This document shows, one piece after another, positions 43,135-51,629 of a DNA stretch of 64,000 bases. Origin of the DNA: RYN-230 sp963814645. GTDB lineage: Bacteria; Actinomycetota; Actinomycetes; Streptosporangiales; Streptosporangiaceae. The notes under the pieces are model-generated. The model was not told where the DNA came from. It did no database searches and saw only the letters and a list, made by a program, of their open reading frames with translations. The stretch lies in the NCBI GenBank assembly GCA_963814645.1, contig CAWFDX010000001.1:844661-908660 (forward strand), given 5' to 3'. A program made the translations under genes and the position numbers. Within the stretch, counting starts at the first letter, position 1. The number at the start of each line of letters is the position of its first letter.

Positions 43135-43567
43135 ATGCGTGCTGGAATCTGGCTCGCCGGCGCTCGCGGGTCGGTTGCCGTTACGACCATCGTCGGGGCG
43201 CTGGCCCTGCGCACCGGGCTGACTGATCCGGTCGGCTGCGTGACCGCCCATCCCGAACTGGCCGTGCCCGGCCTGCCGGACGTCGCTGACCTGGTATTCG
43301 GCGGCCACGACCTGGACACGAGCCCGCTCGGTAAGCGGGCCGAGCAGCTGGCTGCGGCCGGCGTGCTGCCCGCTCGCCTGGCCGCCGCGCTCGGCCCCGA
43401 CCTGGCCGAGGTGGAAGCGAGCCTCCGCCCGGTGCCCGAGGCGGCTACCCAGGGGCAGCTCGCGGCCGCGGTCGCGGCTGACCTCACCGAGTTCGCCGGG
43501 CGCCGCCCGCACCCAGTGCGCGGCGACGGAGGTCAAGGACATCCTGCTCGAACTGTCCGGGTGGTGA
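43135..43567 (+). pseudogene. Inositol-1-phosphate synthase, collapsed to its two ends
   Basis: The start is excellent: ATG 43135 after GGAGGA, and the N-terminus GIWLAGARGSVAVTTIVGAL is the NAD-binding motif of actinobacterial myo-inositol-phosphate synthases, continuing correctly for about 125 residues. At about 43505 it jumps, in another frame, to the family's last 15 residues (CAATEVKDILLELSGW) and the TGA at 43567. Some 200 residues with the catalytic Lys region are absent. A second intact copy elsewhere would be expected if inositol is made. Confidence 0.75.
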
Positions 43568-43639
43568 CGGCCGCTAAGCCGAGTACTCACGCGGCGGCGC
43601 TAGCCACCCGCTGCCGAACACTGGTGCGATCATGAGCGG

Positions 43640-44095
43640 GTGACTTCGTGGCGGGATATCGAACAGGCCGAGCCAGAGTTCGCGCAGCGTGTCCAGGCGC
43701 TGTTCGACGCGCACCGGCACAAGACTCTGGCCACCGTACGCGCTGACGGAGCGCCGCGAATTTCCGGCATCGAGACCGTCTTCGAAGACGGCGAACTGGT
43801 TTTTGGCTCGATGCCGAACGCGCGCAAGGGCACCGATCTCCGCCGGGACCCGCGGTTCGCCGTGCACAGCGCCACCGTCAACCCGGTCGAGGGCGCCGAG
43901 GCGCAATGGCCGGGTGAGGCCAAGATCTCCGGCCGGGCGATCGCCGCCGGGCCGATCACTGACGGGCCAGACGGCGACCGGTTCGTGGCCGACATCGCCG
44001 AGGTCGTGCACACCCACCTCAACGAGCAGGCCACCATGCTCGTCGTCGAGTGGTGGACGCCCGCGCACGGCCTGCGCCGGATCGACCGCGAGTGA
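43640..44095 (+). CDS. Pyridoxamine 5'-phosphate oxidase family protein
   Basis: A 151-residue split-barrel protein. Family features are 'HKTLATVRADGAPRISGIETVFEDGELVFGSM' (core LATVRADGAPRIS), 'NARKGTDLRRDPRFAVHS' and a final 'LRRID'. Members bind FMN or F420; activity here is unknown. GTG 43640 has no clear ribosome site. The stop overlaps the next start (GTGA), so it is coupled to the P-loop protein. Confidence 0.8.
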   Translation: MTSWRDIEQAEPEFAQRVQALFDAHRHKTLATVRADGAPRISGIETVFEDGELVFGSMPNARKGTDLRRDPRFAVHSATVNPVEGAEAQWPGEAKISGRAIAAGPITDGPDGDRFVADIAEVVHTHLNEQATMLVVEWWTPAHGLRRIDRE

Positions 44096-44664
44096 TCAGG
44101 GGAAGCATCCCGTTCCTGTGGCTGTGCGGGCCTAGCGGCGTGGGCAAGTCGGCGGTCGGTTATGAGATCTTCCAGCAGGTCTACCGGTCCGGCATCAAGG
44201 CCGGCTTCATGGACTTCGACCAGTTCGGCTTGTGCTATCCCAGCCCGGCGGACGATCCACACAACCACCGGGTGAAAGCGCAGAACCTCGGCGCCGTGTG
44301 GCCGGCCTACCGGATGGCGGGCGCCAGGTGCCTCATCGCGGTTGGCGGAGTCACTTCCCGCGAGACCGTGCTGTGCTACGCGGGCCAGGTTCCCGATACG
44401 GAACTCACACTGTGCAGGCTCCGTGCCACACCGGAGCGGCTCACCGAGCGGGTATTCCGCCGTGGCCTGGGCCGGGGCCCGGTGGTACCCGGCCCGCCAC
44501 CGACGACGTCCAAGCAGCAGCTTGCCGCGATGGCAGCGGAAGCCATCCGCGACGCTGGCGAACTGGACGCTGCCGACTTCGCGGACCTGTGCATCGACAC
44601 GGACGACCACACCGTCGCGCAGATCGCCAAGCACATCCGCGCGCAGACAGATGGCTGGCCTTAG
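44092..44664 (+). CDS. P-loop ATP-binding protein (kinase-like)
   Basis: A 190-residue protein with Walker A GPSGVGKS (13-20), an acidic FMDFDQFGLCYP segment resembling the acceptor loop of small-molecule kinases, and 'CRLRATPERLTERVFRRG', a lid-like Arg-rich helix. The layout resembles adenylate-kinase-type or antibiotic phosphotransferase folds; the substrate is not evident. GTG 44092 overlaps the previous stop by four bases. Confidence 0.7.
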   Translation: MIRGSIPFLWLCGPSGVGKSAVGYEIFQQVYRSGIKAGFMDFDQFGLCYPSPADDPHNHRVKAQNLGAVWPAYRMAGARCLIAVGGVTSRETVLCYAGQVPDTELTLCRLRATPERLTERVFRRGLGRGPVVPGPPPTTSKQQLAAMAAEAIRDAGELDAADFADLCIDTDDHTVAQIAKHIRAQTDGWP

Positions 44665-45159
44665 CTGACTCCGTGATGGCGCTCGCGCTATGGGAGTGCC
44701 GCGTGGCGGCGACCTCGTTAGGGGTGGCGTGCGAATCCCCTCTGCGCGGGTGACGACATCGCCGTCCGGCCTAGCGAGCCTGGTGGGATGACGATGAGGG
44801 ACCGACGCTGGCTGGCACGAGGCGCGTTCGCGCTGACCACCCGATCCTTGCCCGACGCCTGCCCCCAATCGGGACCGCGCCCGGTCCCTCGCCACCTCCG
44901 GTCTGGCCCGGTAGTCCAGACCGGAGGTGGCGGTGCCTCCATTGCTCGCTCCAGCGCTCCCTCTGCGCCTCTTAGCTGAAGTCGTGAGACCATTCGGCAT
45001 TCACGGTCAAAGAACATAAGCCCGGATCCTAGGGTGATACCAATTGGCAGTCAGCCGGCCGCCAACCGGAAATGATCTACTACACTGGCTGCTCGCATTG
45101 CGGACCTGCACAGGTGGGCCTGCTAGCCCAGGGCGCCGGTACCCGCTGCCTGCGGTCTA
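44665..45159. other. 495-base spacer with one long hairpin
   Basis: No gene is recognised. It contains the 16-bp hairpin at 44891-44931 and a locally AT-richer part near 44980-45080. Short frames inside lack family features. Confidence 0.5.
44891..44931. repeat. Perfect 16-bp hairpin
   Basis: GCCACCTCCGGTCTGG pairs completely with CCAGACCGGAGGTGGC around a nine-base loop. It lies between the ends of the P-loop gene and the tungstate ABC operon, which converge, so it may be a two-way transcription end, though no T-run is present. Confidence 0.65.
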
Positions 45160-46215
45160 TCAGTGGGCCTGGAAAACACGGAGGCTGCTGGGCGGCAGTG
45201 TGGCCTGTATCAGGTCGCCGGCCGTGAGGCGGTGGCGGTCGATGTCTCGGTGAAGCATCAGTGCTGTGATGGGCGGGTCGGAGTCCATGCTGATGCGGGC
45301 GAGTGGCCGTGTGTGGACGATCTGGACGATGTGTGCGGTGAGGCTGGCGCCGGTCGGCGTCGCGGGTGTGGCAGCGCCGAGTTCGATGTCTTCGGGCCGG
45401 TAGAAGGCTTGTACTGGGCCGTGCAGGCCCGCGGCGCTCGCATCGTGGAATACGAGTTGCCCGATGCGGGTGGTGCCGCTTTCTGTGGTGCCGTGTCCGA
45501 GTTCGGTCCAGCCGAGCAGGCGGGCGACGTGGGGGTCGGCTGGTTCGGCGGCGACGTGGGCGGCTGGTCCGGTCTGGCGTAGCTGGCCGCCGACGATGAT
45601 GGCCAGGTCGTCGCCGATGCTCAGGGCTTCGTCGCGGTCGTGGGTGACGTGCGCGGCGGGGATCTCCAGTTCGGTCAGCAGCCGCTGCAGCAGGGCGCGC
45701 ATGTCTTCGCGGGTGGGCTGGTCGAGGGCGGACAGGGGTTCGTCGAGCAGGAGGAGGCGGGGCTGGATCGCTAGTGCGCGGGCGAGGGCGACGCGCTGGC
45801 GTTCGCCGCCGCTGAGTGAGCGGGGTGCCCGGTCGGCGAGGTGGGCGATGCCGAGTTGGTTCAGCAGGTCGCTGGTGCCGTCGGGGGAGGTCATGTGGCT
45901 GGCCCGCGGGCCGAATCTGATGTTGCCGGTGACGGTCAGGTGGGGAAAGAGGGCGGCGTCTTGGAAGACCAGGCCGATACGGCGCCGTTCGGGCGCCAGG
46001 CCGGTGATGTCGGTGCCGGCGAGGCTGATCTGCCCGCCCTGCAGGGGGCGGAGCCCGGCGATGGTCTCCAGCAGCATGGTCTTGCCGGCCCCGGATGGGC
46101 CGAGCACGACCAGCACCCGGTCGGGCGGGATGGCGAGGCTGACCGGGCCGAGGGTGAAGGGTCCGGCCTGGGCGCTCAGCTCGCTGATGCGGAGCCCGGG
46201 GTTAGGCGTAGGCAC
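45160..46215 (-). CDS. Tungstate/molybdate ABC transporter ATPase
   Basis: A 351-residue ABC ATPase. Walker A GPSGAGKT is at 39-46, the signature is LSGGERQRVALARALA, Walker B LLLLDEPLSALD and the switch His is in HVTHDRDEA. After residue 235 a TOBE-like regulatory domain follows (AFYRPEDIELG). Powers uptake together with the permease, whose 3' end overlaps its GTG start by 14 bases. By neighbours it belongs to the WtpABC/ModABC class. Confidence 0.85.
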   Translation of the reverse strand: MPTPNPGLRISELSAQAGPFTLGPVSLAIPPDRVLVVLGPSGAGKTMLLETIAGLRPLQGGQISLAGTDITGLAPERRRIGLVFQDAALFPHLTVTGNIRFGPRASHMTSPDGTSDLLNQLGIAHLADRAPRSLSGGERQRVALARALAIQPRLLLLDEPLSALDQPTREDMRALLQRLLTELEIPAAHVTHDRDEALSIGDDLAIIVGGQLRQTGPAAHVAAEPADPHVARLLGWTELGHGTTESGTTRIGQLVFHDASAAGLHGPVQAFYRPEDIELGAATPATPTGASLTAHIVQIVHTRPLARISMDSDPPITALMLHRDIDRHRLTAGDLIQATLPPSSLRVFQAH

Positions 46216-47038
46216 GGTTGACCTGGGCGAGCAGCCGGCCCGAGGCCAGGGTCCGCAAGACCAGGAAGGTGGCCAGTGTGACGATCAGGAGCACCACGGC
46301 GGCTGAGGCTGACTGGGTGAGCCCGGACTGCAGGAACAGGTTGTAGATCTCGACCGGGGCGGTGGCCGGGTAGTAGGCGATGATCACCACGGCGCCGAAC
46401 TCGCTGATCGACCGGGCGTATACCAGCACCGCGCCGGTCAGCACGCCGCGCAGCCCCAGCGGCAGGGTGATGCGCCGGAAGGTGTGCCAGGGGGTGGCGC
46501 CCAGGCTGCGGGCCGCCCGTTCCAGCTTGGGGTCGATGGTCTCGAACGCGACCCGGGCGCTGTTCACGGCGAACGGGCAGCTGACGAACAGCATCGCGGC
46601 CACGATGCCCCACTGGGACCCGTAAAAGGACACCCCGAGGTGGGTGGCGGGGCCGCCGACCCACCCGGTCCGCCCGAGCAGGAACAGCAGCGCGATCCCG
46701 GCGACCGTGTGCGGCACGACCAGCGGCAGGTCCACGATCGACTGGACCACGCTGCGGCCCCGGAAGCTGCCGCGGGCCAGTATGTAGGCCAGCGGCACAC
46801 CGAACAGGGTCGCGATCCCGGCGGTGATCGCCGCCGCCTGCAGGCTCAGCAGCGTCGCATCCCGGATCGCGGCCGTCTGGGCGGCGGCATGCAGGCTGGC
46901 CACCGACGAGGTCGTGATCAGCCGGATGATCGGCAGCACGATGAACGCCAGCAGCAGCCCGCCAAGCAGCCAGGTGACCACGCTGAACCAGCCCGACGGC
47001 CAGCCACGCGCCGACTGTGGCGCTTTTGTCGATGTCAC
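46202..47038 (-). CDS. Tungstate/molybdate ABC transporter permease
   Basis: A 278-residue inner-membrane permease with six helices and the EAA-type loop ERAARSLGATPWHTFRRITLPL, which docks on the ATPase. The N-terminal helix is at about 20-42. It sits between the genes for the binding protein and the ATPase, all on one strand, forming a complete importer. Confidence 0.85.
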   Translation of the reverse strand: MTSTKAPQSARGWPSGWFSVVTWLLGGLLLAFIVLPIIRLITTSSVASLHAAAQTAAIRDATLLSLQAAAITAGIATLFGVPLAYILARGSFRGRSVVQSIVDLPLVVPHTVAGIALLFLLGRTGWVGGPATHLGVSFYGSQWGIVAAMLFVSCPFAVNSARVAFETIDPKLERAARSLGATPWHTFRRITLPLGLRGVLTGAVLVYARSISEFGAVVIIAYYPATAPVEIYNLFLQSGLTQSASAAVVLLIVTLATFLVLRTLASGRLLAQVNRAYA

Positions 47039-47074
47039 GAGGTCATTGTGCCGCCGAGCCGGCCTGTGAGCGTC

Positions 47075-48076
47075 TCACCCGCCCGTCGACGGCCACTGGG
47101 TGGTGAGCGGCTTGACCGGTGCGGGGACCTTGGCCTGGGGCTGCGCGAGGGCGGGGGAGATGACCACGAACCCGTTGCTGCGCATGATTGCCTGCCCGGC
47201 CGGGCTGAGCACGAAGTGGATGAACTTCTCACCGAGGGCCGAGCTGGGGGCGCTGGTAGGGATGGTCATCCCGTAGATGATCGGCTTGGCGGTCAGCGTG
47301 CCGAGCGAGCCAGCGTGGATGGAGACCTTGGCGTAGCCGGCGGCCATGGCTGGGTCGGACAGGTTGATCTGCGTCGGCAGCGCGATGTACTTCAGGTGGC
47401 TTTCCAGTGCGCTGGACTTGTAGATGGCCAGGTAGTCGATCTGCCCGGACTGCAGGGCGGCCAGCAGGGAGGTCTCGGTCTCGGCGACGCTGGAGTCGGG
47501 GGAGTTTTTCAGCACCGAGGCGGAGAGTTTCGGGTCGTGGTAGTAACTGTTGGCCAGCTGGAGCATCTGCAGGATCTGGTAGCCCGACGGGTCGGCGGCG
47601 GGGTTGGACCGGCCGATGTGCACGCCGGGCTCGGCCAGGATCTTGTACCAGTTGGACGGGGTGAGCTGGCTGGCGCCCTTGCTGTGGCTGGTGTAGGCGA
47701 AGGTGATCTGGTTGGAGACAAACCCCAGGTACCAGGTCGCGGAGTGAGGAACCATCAGCTTGGGGATCAGCGAGTAGTCTGCCACCCCGAGCACGTCGGC
47801 GGGCTGGTGGAGCTGGGTGATGTCTTTGACCATGTCGCCGCTCGCGCCGAACTGCGAATGCACGGTCACGCCGGGATTGGCCTTCTTGAACGCCGCGATC
47901 TCCGCCGTGAACGGCGTCGCCAGCGTCCCGGCGCCGAACACGACTAGCGTGCCGTGGGCAGCGCTGGATGAGCTTGAGCTGCCGGGCGTGCTTGAGTTGC
48001 TGCTGCACGCGGCGGCCACCACCAGCACCAGGCACGCAGCTATGGCCAGCCCGGCCAGGCGGAGTCTGCCAATCAT
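47075..48076 (-). CDS. Tungstate/molybdate-binding lipoprotein
   Basis: A 333-residue extracellular solute-binding protein. It has a lipoprotein signal peptide (LAIAACLVLVVAAACSS, lipobox AAAC) and a Ser-rich spacer, then the WtpA/ModA-like fold: LVVFGAGTLATPF, QFGASGDMVKDI, IGRSNPAADPSGYQIL, and 'TSLLAALQSGQIDYLAIYKS'. The NPAADPSGY motif is typical of the tungstate-type proteins. I chose ATG 48076, which has GGAGG five bases upstream. A palindromic operator lies just before it. Confidence 0.85.
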   Translation of the reverse strand: MIGRLRLAGLAIAACLVLVVAAACSSNSSTPGSSSSSSAAHGTLVVFGAGTLATPFTAEIAAFKKANPGVTVHSQFGASGDMVKDITQLHQPADVLGVADYSLIPKLMVPHSATWYLGFVSNQITFAYTSHSKGASQLTPSNWYKILAEPGVHIGRSNPAADPSGYQILQMLQLANSYYHDPKLSASVLKNSPDSSVAETETSLLAALQSGQIDYLAIYKSSALESHLKYIALPTQINLSDPAMAAGYAKVSIHAGSLGTLTAKPIIYGMTIPTSAPSSALGEKFIHFVLSPAGQAIMRSNGFVVISPALAQPQAKVPAPVKPLTTQWPSTGG

Positions 48077-48087
48077 GACTGCCTCCA

Positions 48088-48103
48088 TCTGTATTACTAC
48101 AGA
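48088..48103. promoter_or_regulatory. Palindromic operator of the tungstate/molybdate operon
   Basis: TCTGTATTACTACAGA is a perfect six-base inverted repeat with a four-base centre. It lies right after a minus-strand TAGGCT (-10) at 48113-48118, so a bound protein would block transcription of the ABC operon. The divergent gene encodes a likely ligand-sensing regulator. Confidence 0.6.
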
Positions 48104-48194
48104 ACGTGGCAGAGCCTAACAGCAGCACCGGCCGGGCGGGAGCGCCACGACGGCGTGCAAACCACAATGGACAGCCGCAACCTGGGTCCGCCGG

Positions 48195-48200
48195 TAGAGT
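48195..48200 (+). promoter_or_regulatory. -10 element of a leaderless promoter for the GntR-like regulator
   Basis: TAGAGT ends seven bases before ATG 48208. This decides the start in favour of 48208 over the GTG 34 codons upstream. Confidence 0.55.
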
Positions 48201-48207
48201 CCGGGTC

Positions 48208-49122
48208 ATGGCCAGGTATCTGCAGGTCAGCAACGAGATCGCCAGCGACATCGCAGCCGGGGTGCTGGCGCCGGGAGATGAGCTGCTGAGCATCCGGGAT
48301 GCTGCCAGCCGGTACCAGACCACGGGCTCGACTATCGGCCGTGCTTACCGCCACCTGGCCGACGCGAGTGTGATCGAGGTCGCCGACCGGCGCCGGGCCC
48401 GGGTTCCCGCCGGGGGCGCGACCGCGGCTAAACGGCTGCTCGATAGCCCTCTTGCATTGCGGCTGGCTGGCAGCGATGACCCCGGCCTGGATATTGTGCT
48501 GCGCCAGACCGGGGCTGCGGTGGTCACCGTCGGCGCGCGTGGCAGCTTCCACGGCCTGACCAGGATCTGGCGCGGTACCGCCGATGCCGCCGCCATCCAC
48601 CTGCGGCACCGCTCCGGCGGGCACAACAGCACGTTCGCCCGTACGCTGCTGCGCGGCCGCAGCCCGGCGATTGTCCGTCTGTGGCGGCGCGAGCAAGGCC
48701 TGCTGACACCCGAGGGCAACCCCGATCACCTCACCGGCCCGGGGGACCTGCGCGCCCTGCGCGTCGCCCGCCGCCCCTACGGCGCTGGTACCCGTGTGCT
48801 GCTGGACCGGCTGCTGACCGAAGCGGGGATCGCACCTGCGTCGGTGACCGGTCCTGAGGCGGCATCGCACCTGGAAGTCGCCATGTCGGTCGCCTCCGGT
48901 CAGGCCGACACCGGGCTGGGCGTACGCGCCGCCGCCACCGCCCTCGGCCTCGGCTTTGTCCCGGTCGTCTGGGAAGAGTTCGACCTCGTGCTCAGCGGTG
49001 ACGCCCTGCCAGCAGCCGAACCGCTGATCTCCGCCTTGCGTGAGCCCGGCGTGCGGTCAGCGATCGCCGCGCTCGGCGGCTACGACGTCTCCCGGTCCGG
49101 CTTGGTGGAAATGCTGACTTGA
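48208..49122 (+). CDS. GntR-type regulator with periplasmic-binding-like domain
   Basis: A 304-residue regulator. Residues 1-75 are a GntR winged helix (YLQVSNEIASDIAAGVLAPGDELLSIRDAA). Residues about 90-290 form a PBP-like ligand domain: LALRLAGSDDPGLDIVL, 'GSFHGLTRIWRG', 'LRALRVARRPYGAGTRVLLDRLL' and 'VAMSVASGQADTGLGVRAAA'. Such domains bind molybdate, tungstate or related ligands. It is divergent from the ABC operon with the operator between them, so it most likely senses the imported oxyanion. Confidence 0.8.
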   Translation: MARYLQVSNEIASDIAAGVLAPGDELLSIRDAASRYQTTGSTIGRAYRHLADASVIEVADRRRARVPAGGATAAKRLLDSPLALRLAGSDDPGLDIVLRQTGAAVVTVGARGSFHGLTRIWRGTADAAAIHLRHRSGGHNSTFARTLLRGRSPAIVRLWRREQGLLTPEGNPDHLTGPGDLRALRVARRPYGAGTRVLLDRLLTEAGIAPASVTGPEAASHLEVAMSVASGQADTGLGVRAAATALGLGFVPVVWEEFDLVLSGDALPAAEPLISALREPGVRSAIAALGGYDVSRSGLVEMLT

Positions 49123-49191
49123 CCGCCTGCAGTTGCTGGCTGTCCTGATGAAATTCCAGACAGGGGCTATGGCGCGTCCCGGAGGTGCCGT

Positions 49192-50337
49192 ATGAGTCAC
49201 GAGCACGGGACCGGAAGCGGCACGCGGCTGCGGCTCGCCCGGCAGGCCCGCGGGTACTCGCAGCAGCAACTGGCCGGCATGGCCGGCGTGACCCGGCAGG
49301 CTGTCTCCTCCGTCGAATCCGGCCTGACCGACCCCTCCCTGCGGGTCGCGCTCGCACTAACCCACGCACTCGGCATGACCGTCGAGGACCTGTTCGGGCC
49401 GCTCACCCCAGCCCCGCCGGTCGTGGCCAGGGCGGTCGCGCCGGTTGGTGAGCAGGGAGGCAGGGTCACGCTCGCGTCGGTAGGTGATGGGTTCGTCGCA
49501 CTGCCGCTGTCGGGCGCCACGGCGACCCGGGCCGGCTTCCTCCCGGCGGGCGGTCTGGCCTGCCCAGCGGGCAAGGCGGACGCCGGCATGCAGATCCAGC
49601 CGATCGGGCCGCCTCGGCCGACTCTGGTGACCGCGGGCTGTGACCCGGCGCTGCCACTCCTGGAACACCCCCTCGGCCTGCTCGACCCGCCGGTCGCGTT
49701 CAGCTGGTGGCCGTGCTCAAGCCGGGAAGCCCTCTGCTTGGCCGCAGATGGGCTCGTACACGTCGCCGGGGCCCATCTGCGCGGGCGCGATGGTGAGTAC
49801 AACACCGGCCCGGCCGCCGAGCTGCTGCCCCAAGGTGGCGAGGTGACCGGGTTCTGCTCCTGGCGCGAAGGGCTCGTGCTGCGGCCAGATCTGGCTGGCG
49901 TCATCTCCGGTGTTGGCGACGTGGCCCGGCGCGGTCTGCGGCTGGTGAACCGGGAGCCCGGCGCCGAGGCCCGCAGCGTGCTCGACCGCGAACTGGCCAC
50001 GCTGGGAATCGAGGCCAGTCAGCTACCCGGTTACGGCACCCGCGCCACCGGGCACCTGGAGGTGGCCGCCGCCATCGCGGCCGGGCTGGCCGACGTAGGG
50101 GTGGCGAGCGAGCCGGCCGCTCTCGCTTACGGCCTGGCCTTCGTCCCCTTGACGGTTGAGCACTTCGACCTGGTCATCCCGGCCAGCCAGGACGGCTCCC
50201 GCGAAGTGCAGGGCCTGCTGAAGATCCTTACCTCACGGTGGCTGCTCGACCAGGTGGCAAGCCTGCCCGGCTATGACCCGGCTCGGTGCGGGGAGCACAT
50301 CGCGACCCTGGCGCCAGCCGATGCGAGGCGGCCATAG
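49192..50337 (+). CDS. XRE-type regulator with periplasmic-binding-like domain
   Basis: A 381-residue regulator. The N-terminal XRE helix-turn-helix is 'LRLARQARGYSQQQLAGMAGVTRQAVSSVESG' (core YSQQQLAGMAGVTRQAVS). The rest is a PBP-like ligand domain in two lobes, with VTAGCDPALPLLEHPL and 'HLEVAAAIAAGLADVGVASEPAALAYGLAFVPL' (core GLADVGVASEP). The ligand domain resembles that of the preceding regulator although the HTH differs. ATG 49192 follows CCGGAGGT. An imperfect CTGTC/GACAG inverted repeat lies at 49140-49163. The gene follows the first regulator after 69 bases; both probably read the tungstate/molybdate status. Confidence 0.8.
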   Translation: MSHEHGTGSGTRLRLARQARGYSQQQLAGMAGVTRQAVSSVESGLTDPSLRVALALTHALGMTVEDLFGPLTPAPPVVARAVAPVGEQGGRVTLASVGDGFVALPLSGATATRAGFLPAGGLACPAGKADAGMQIQPIGPPRPTLVTAGCDPALPLLEHPLGLLDPPVAFSWWPCSSREALCLAADGLVHVAGAHLRGRDGEYNTGPAAELLPQGGEVTGFCSWREGLVLRPDLAGVISGVGDVARRGLRLVNREPGAEARSVLDRELATLGIEASQLPGYGTRATGHLEVAAAIAAGLADVGVASEPAALAYGLAFVPLTVEHFDLVIPASQDGSREVQGLLKILTSRWLLDQVASLPGYDPARCGEHIATLAPADARRP

Positions 50338-50434
50338 AACGCGCTCGTAGGAAAGTTAGATGCCAGCGGGCCGGGAGGGCTCGTGACTGAACCCCCTGAT
50401 CACCCTGGCTATGGCACGCTAATGGCACGCAGAG

Positions 50435-51121
50435 CTAGCAGCAGTCAGACCCTCGCCACGACTGGCGGCCCTCCCAGACCGACCAGGCGGCGATGCCTAG
50501 GGCGATCACCGGATCGATGGGCCAGGCGCTGGGCCAGATGGCAACGAGGGCTAGGCCGACGAGGACCGCAGCGGCCTGAGCAGCACACATCAGGTTCTGG
50601 ATTCCCTCACTCGCCGTGGCTCCGGAATCGAGCCGCTGGCCGAGGCGCCGCTTGGTGATCCCCAGGACGGGCATGATGACCACGCTGCTGGCCGTGAGAG
50701 CAATTCCCAGTACTGATGCGGCCACGTGATGGTGGCTGGCCAAGTCATGTCCCGCCTCGACCGCGATGTACGGCGCCAGCAGCCAGAAGCTGACAGCGAG
50801 GCCCTTCTGCGCCCGCCGTTCGGCCGTCTCCGACAGCGTGTGCGACCCGGTGAACCGCCAGACCACGATCACGCTGGCGAGTCCTTCGATGGCGCTACCC
50901 AGCGCCCAGCCGATCAGGGCGATAGACCCCGCGGCCAAGCCCGCCATGAGGCCGACGACTCCCTCGGCAGCCATCCAGGCCAGTGATGCCCATGCCAGCC
51001 AGCGGGCGTACTGGGCGTACTGGAGCCAGCTCGTGTCCTGCCTGTCGCCAGAGCAGGTGCAGGTGCAGACGCCCGTATCAGAAGGCGTGCCGGCCGCCGT
51101 TCTGGATGGCTGTGAGGACAT
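50435..51121 (-). CDS. Cation-diffusion-facilitator-like membrane protein
   Basis: A 228-residue protein with about five helices. The 'GSIALIGWALGSAIEGLASVIVVWRF' segment resembles CDF helix 2, but Glu replaces the metal-binding Asp, and 'PIDPVIALGIAAWSVWEG' matches helix 5. The N-terminus has a Cys cluster VCTCTCSGD. A His-rich EAGHDLASHHH loop lies between helices 3 and 4. It probably moves a divalent metal, or is a degenerate family member. ATG 51121 directly follows an in-frame GTG. Confidence 0.7.
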   Translation of the reverse strand: MSSQPSRTAAGTPSDTGVCTCTCSGDRQDTSWLQYAQYARWLAWASLAWMAAEGVVGLMAGLAAGSIALIGWALGSAIEGLASVIVVWRFTGSHTLSETAERRAQKGLAVSFWLLAPYIAVEAGHDLASHHHVAASVLGIALTASSVVIMPVLGITKRRLGQRLDSGATASEGIQNLMCAAQAAAVLVGLALVAIWPSAWPIDPVIALGIAAWSVWEGRQSWRGSDCC

Positions 51122-51267
51122 CACGAAGCGCCCTTACCGCTCGCCGGCCGGGTCCGTGTTCCTGGCCGTGATGCTGCCGGCCACCATCTGAGTCTATCGC
51201 CGCACGTACTACCCGACCTGGGCAAAGAGCCAGCGGGTTCAACCGGCGCCCGGGTCTGAGGAGGACC

Positions 51268-51297
51268 TTGACATTAGCCGCTCCGTTAGGCAACACT
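51268..51297 (+). promoter_or_regulatory. Promoter of the ArsR/SRPBCC operon
   Basis: A consensus TTGACA (51268-51273) is followed after 18 bases by AACACT (51292-51297). The transcript start would fall at or next to GTG 51306, so the ArsR mRNA should be leaderless. Confidence 0.55.
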
Positions 51298-51308
51298 AAC
51301 CGTTAGTG
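51294..51308. promoter_or_regulatory. Palindromic operator over the ArsR start codon
   Basis: CACTAACCGTTAGTG is a perfect seven-base inverted repeat with one central base. It overlaps the -10 box and the GTG start, an ideal site for autorepression by the ArsR product. A further GTTAG lies at 51285. Confidence 0.65.
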
Positions 51309-51629
51309 GGGCCTGACCGAGTAACTGATGCCTGGAACGTGCTGGCGGACGCCACCCGGCGGGCCATCGTCAGCCGCCTGGCAGAGCAGCCACAGGCGGT
51401 GGGACAACTAGCCGCGGAGCTGCCGGTCAGCCGGTCGGCAGTCTCCCAGCACCTGAAGGTCCTCAAGGACGCCGGCCTGGTCAGTGAACGGGCGGTCGGC
51501 ACCAGACGTGTCTACCGGCTCAATCCGACGGCAGTGGCCGCGTTGCGCGATCAGCTCGACACCTTCTGGCAGCGGGCTCTGGCCAGCTATGTGGATGTTG
51601 CCGAACAAGCGACTGAGGAGAGCCCATGA
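51306..51629 (+). CDS. ArsR family transcriptional regulator
   Basis: A 107-residue winged-helix repressor: 'ADATRRAIVSRLAEQPQAVGQLAAELPVS' and 'RSAVSQHLKVLKDAGLVSERAVGTRRVYRL' (core RSAVSQHLKVLKDAGLV). It lacks Cys, so it is not a classical metal sensor. It belongs to the subgroup paired with SRPBCC proteins, as here, where the next gene overlaps its stop (ATGA). It most likely binds the palindrome over its own start. Confidence 0.85.
   Translation: MGPDRVTDAWNVLADATRRAIVSRLAEQPQAVGQLAAELPVSRSAVSQHLKVLKDAGLVSERAVGTRRVYRLNPTAVAALRDQLDTFWQRALASYVDVAEQATEESP

Noticed and set aside
44788..44979. Small plus-strand gene in the spacer
   Set aside because: It crosses the perfect hairpin, lacks a ribosome site and looks like no protein family.
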